Below, piece by piece: positions 6,412 through 7,525 of a DNA stretch of 7,525 bases. This DNA comes from Promethearchaeota archaeon. Lineage in GTDB: Archaea; Asgardarchaeota; Lokiarchaeia; Sigyniarchaeales; SOKP01. The stretch lies in assembly GCA_019894815.1 (NCBI GenBank), contig JAGXNU010000098.1, positions 1-7,525 of the forward strand, given 5' to 3'. How positions within the stretch are numbered: position 1 is the stretch's first letter; each line of letters opens with the position of its first letter. A program made the position numbers and the translations under genes. The notes below the pieces were generated by a model, which ran no database searches, was not told the DNA's origin, and saw only the letters and a list, made by a program, of their open reading frames with translations.

Positions 6412-6504
6412 CAAGTTTCATGTTGTTATAAACTTAATTATAGATCTTAATAGATTATTAAAAATTAAGGGTATTTTTATCATTGAAGAATGAGATTTTA
6501 GAGT

Positions 6505-7525
6505 TTAACCAAGTGAAATTCCACCAGATTTAGTTAATAAACTCAAATCTTCCCAAAAATAGCTAGTATCAATCATCGTAGGAGAATTACAACTATTACA
6601 TTTTTCGGCATCTCGTATGAATTTTTTAAAAAGTGGCAATTCTAAGGCATCCTTTACTGAAATATCTCGCAAATTTGCAATTGGTTTATCTAATTCCAAG
6701 CAATTTTCAATATCACCATTATGATTAACATACATGAAAACTTTTCGTGCGTGACATTGATATGGTTTTTTCCCTCCGATAAAATGCTTTAGGTACATTT
6801 CTGAGTTTAAAATTTTTGATCCATTTCTCTTTGCTTCTAAAATTTTAATGAAAACAGAACTTATTTCCTCATCTGTAGCTGATAGCGCTCCTTTTTCATC
6901 AACATCTCCACCCGAATAGTGACGTAATGTATTTATCACATTGAAAGCAACCGGAACTTCATTTTTATCTCCTAAAGCAATCATTTCATCGACACGATGA
7001 ATATTATATTTACTAATAGAAAAACTGAACTGTAATGAAATGAGGGGGAATTCATTCTTGATGATCCTTACAGATTCCATTATTTTATCATACAGCCCCT
7101 TTAAACCCCGGATCCTATCGTGTTCCTCCTTTATTGGAGAATCAAGAGACATCAATATCAAGTTAAGATCTTTTCCATATTCATGGATTTGTTTTGGAAT
7201 TAAATATCCATTTGTGACCATTCCAATAAAGGCAAATTCTGCTTTGTTCCTTATAAATGAAATAATCTCGGGAAGATCTTTACGGAGCGTCGGTTCTCCA
7301 CCCCAAAGAACAGTCATTATAAACCCTGCATCTTTTGCTTCTAAATAGATTCGTTTAATTTCTTCAAGTGATAATTCCCCTTTTGCGGCATTATCCTTCC
7401 AAAGACACGATTCACAATCACAATTGCATCTTAACGTGGTAAGAAAGTGAAATATAAAAGGTCTATCACCACTATCTTTCGCACGTTTAGCCGCTATTGC
7501 TAATTTTCCGATATATTTTTTCTTA
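6505..7525 (-). CDS. Radical SAM protein with SPASM-like C-terminal cysteines, N-terminus beyond the window
   Basis: The reading frame stays open past the ATG at 7317 to the right edge, giving 339 visible residues. The true start lies outside, because the essential cluster motif is upstream of that ATG. The CxxxCxxC that binds the 4Fe-4S/SAM cluster is encoded at 7428-7405 (CNCDCESC, whose second cysteine is extra). It is followed by LWGGEPTLRKDL (the GGEP SAM-binding motif), a 'MVTNGYLI' strand and an 'LMSLDSP' strand, all typical of the radical SAM barrel. Near the C-terminus a C-x12-G-x4-C arrangement (CHARKVFMYVNHNGDIENC) followed by CNSC matches the SPASM or twitch pattern for auxiliary Fe-S clusters. 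SPASM proteins often modify peptides or proteins, but no precursor peptide is visible here. The substrate is unknown. The 197-base gap and separate promoter suggest it is not in the downstream operon. Confidence 0.92.
   Translation of the reverse strand, partial: KKKYIGKLAIAAKRAKDSGDRPFIFHFLTTLRCNCDCESCLWKDNAAKGELSLEEIKRIYLEAKDAGFIMTVLWGGEPTLRKDLPEIISFIRNKAEFAFIGMVTNGYLIPKQIHEYGKDLNLILMSLDSPIKEEHDRIRGLKGLYDKIMESVRIIKNEFPLISLQFSFSISKYNIHRVDEMIALGDKNEVPVAFNVINTLRHYSGGDVDEKGALSATDEEISSVFIKILEAKRNGSKILNSEMYLKHFIGGKKPYQCHARKVFMYVNHNGDIENCLELDKPIANLRDISVKDALELPLFKKFIRDAEKCNSCNSPTMIDTSYFWEDLSLLTKSGGISLG

Noticed and set aside
6446..6469. CTTAAT/ATTAAG inverted repeat as a terminator for the radical SAM gene
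   Set aside because: The stem is only six A/T-rich pairs with the T-run in the loop, so chance is a good explanation; not listed as a feature.
6505..7317. Taking ATG at 7317 as the start of the radical SAM gene
   Set aside because: The same frame continues upstream through the CxxxCxxC cluster motif (7428-7405), so this methionine is internal.
7040..7348. Plus-strand open frame of 102 codons
   Set aside because: It is antisense to the radical SAM core motifs, which clearly define the coding strand.

Overview
The window is AT-rich and most likely archaeal. The reasons are a formaldehyde-activating enzyme (Fae) domain, which implies tetrahydromethanopterin-type C1 chemistry; TATA-box-like promoters; T-run terminators without strong hairpins; and lysine/isoleucine-rich proteins. 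An Asgard (Lokiarchaeia-like) genome would fit the composition and gene mix, but this is inferred from general character and not from a marker gene. Methylotrophic bacteria also carry Fae, so the assignment is tentative.

Layout: seven protein genes, six of them on the minus strand. From the left there is a nitroreductase-family flavoprotein cut by the window edge (<1-406), a Bcp/PrxQ-type peroxiredoxin (563-1045), a plus-strand gene for a six-helix membrane protein of unknown function (1266-1880), uronate isomerase UxaC (1917-3317), a fusion of a DapA-family aldolase with a Fae domain (3513-5000), an unrecognised 428-residue protein that reads like a TIM barrel (5021-6307), and a radical SAM/SPASM-like protein whose N-terminus lies beyond the right edge (6505->7525). 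No RNA genes, CRISPR arrays or mobile elements were seen, and no stretch longer than 300 bases lacks a gene.

The centre of interest is the two-gene unit at 6307-3513. The unknown barrel protein and the DapA-Fae fusion are about 20 bases apart and appear to be transcribed from one promoter near 6404-6411. That promoter is followed by a nested palindrome that could be an operator. In the known archaeal Fae-Hps fusions, Hps releases formaldehyde in a retro-aldol reaction and Fae captures it on tetrahydromethanopterin. Replacing Hps by a pyruvate-type class I aldolase suggests an aldolase that splits off formaldehyde (or a related small aldehyde) and hands it to the C1 pathway. The DapA part keeps the Schiff-base lysine but lacks the arginine used by true dihydrodipicolinate synthase, so it is probably not a lysine-biosynthesis enzyme. 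UxaC directly downstream raises the possibility that the substrate derives from sugar acids, but UxaC probably has its own transcript. The substrate and pathway are inference.

The left part (nitroreductase, peroxiredoxin) looks like ordinary redox housekeeping and has no visible link to the C1 cluster.
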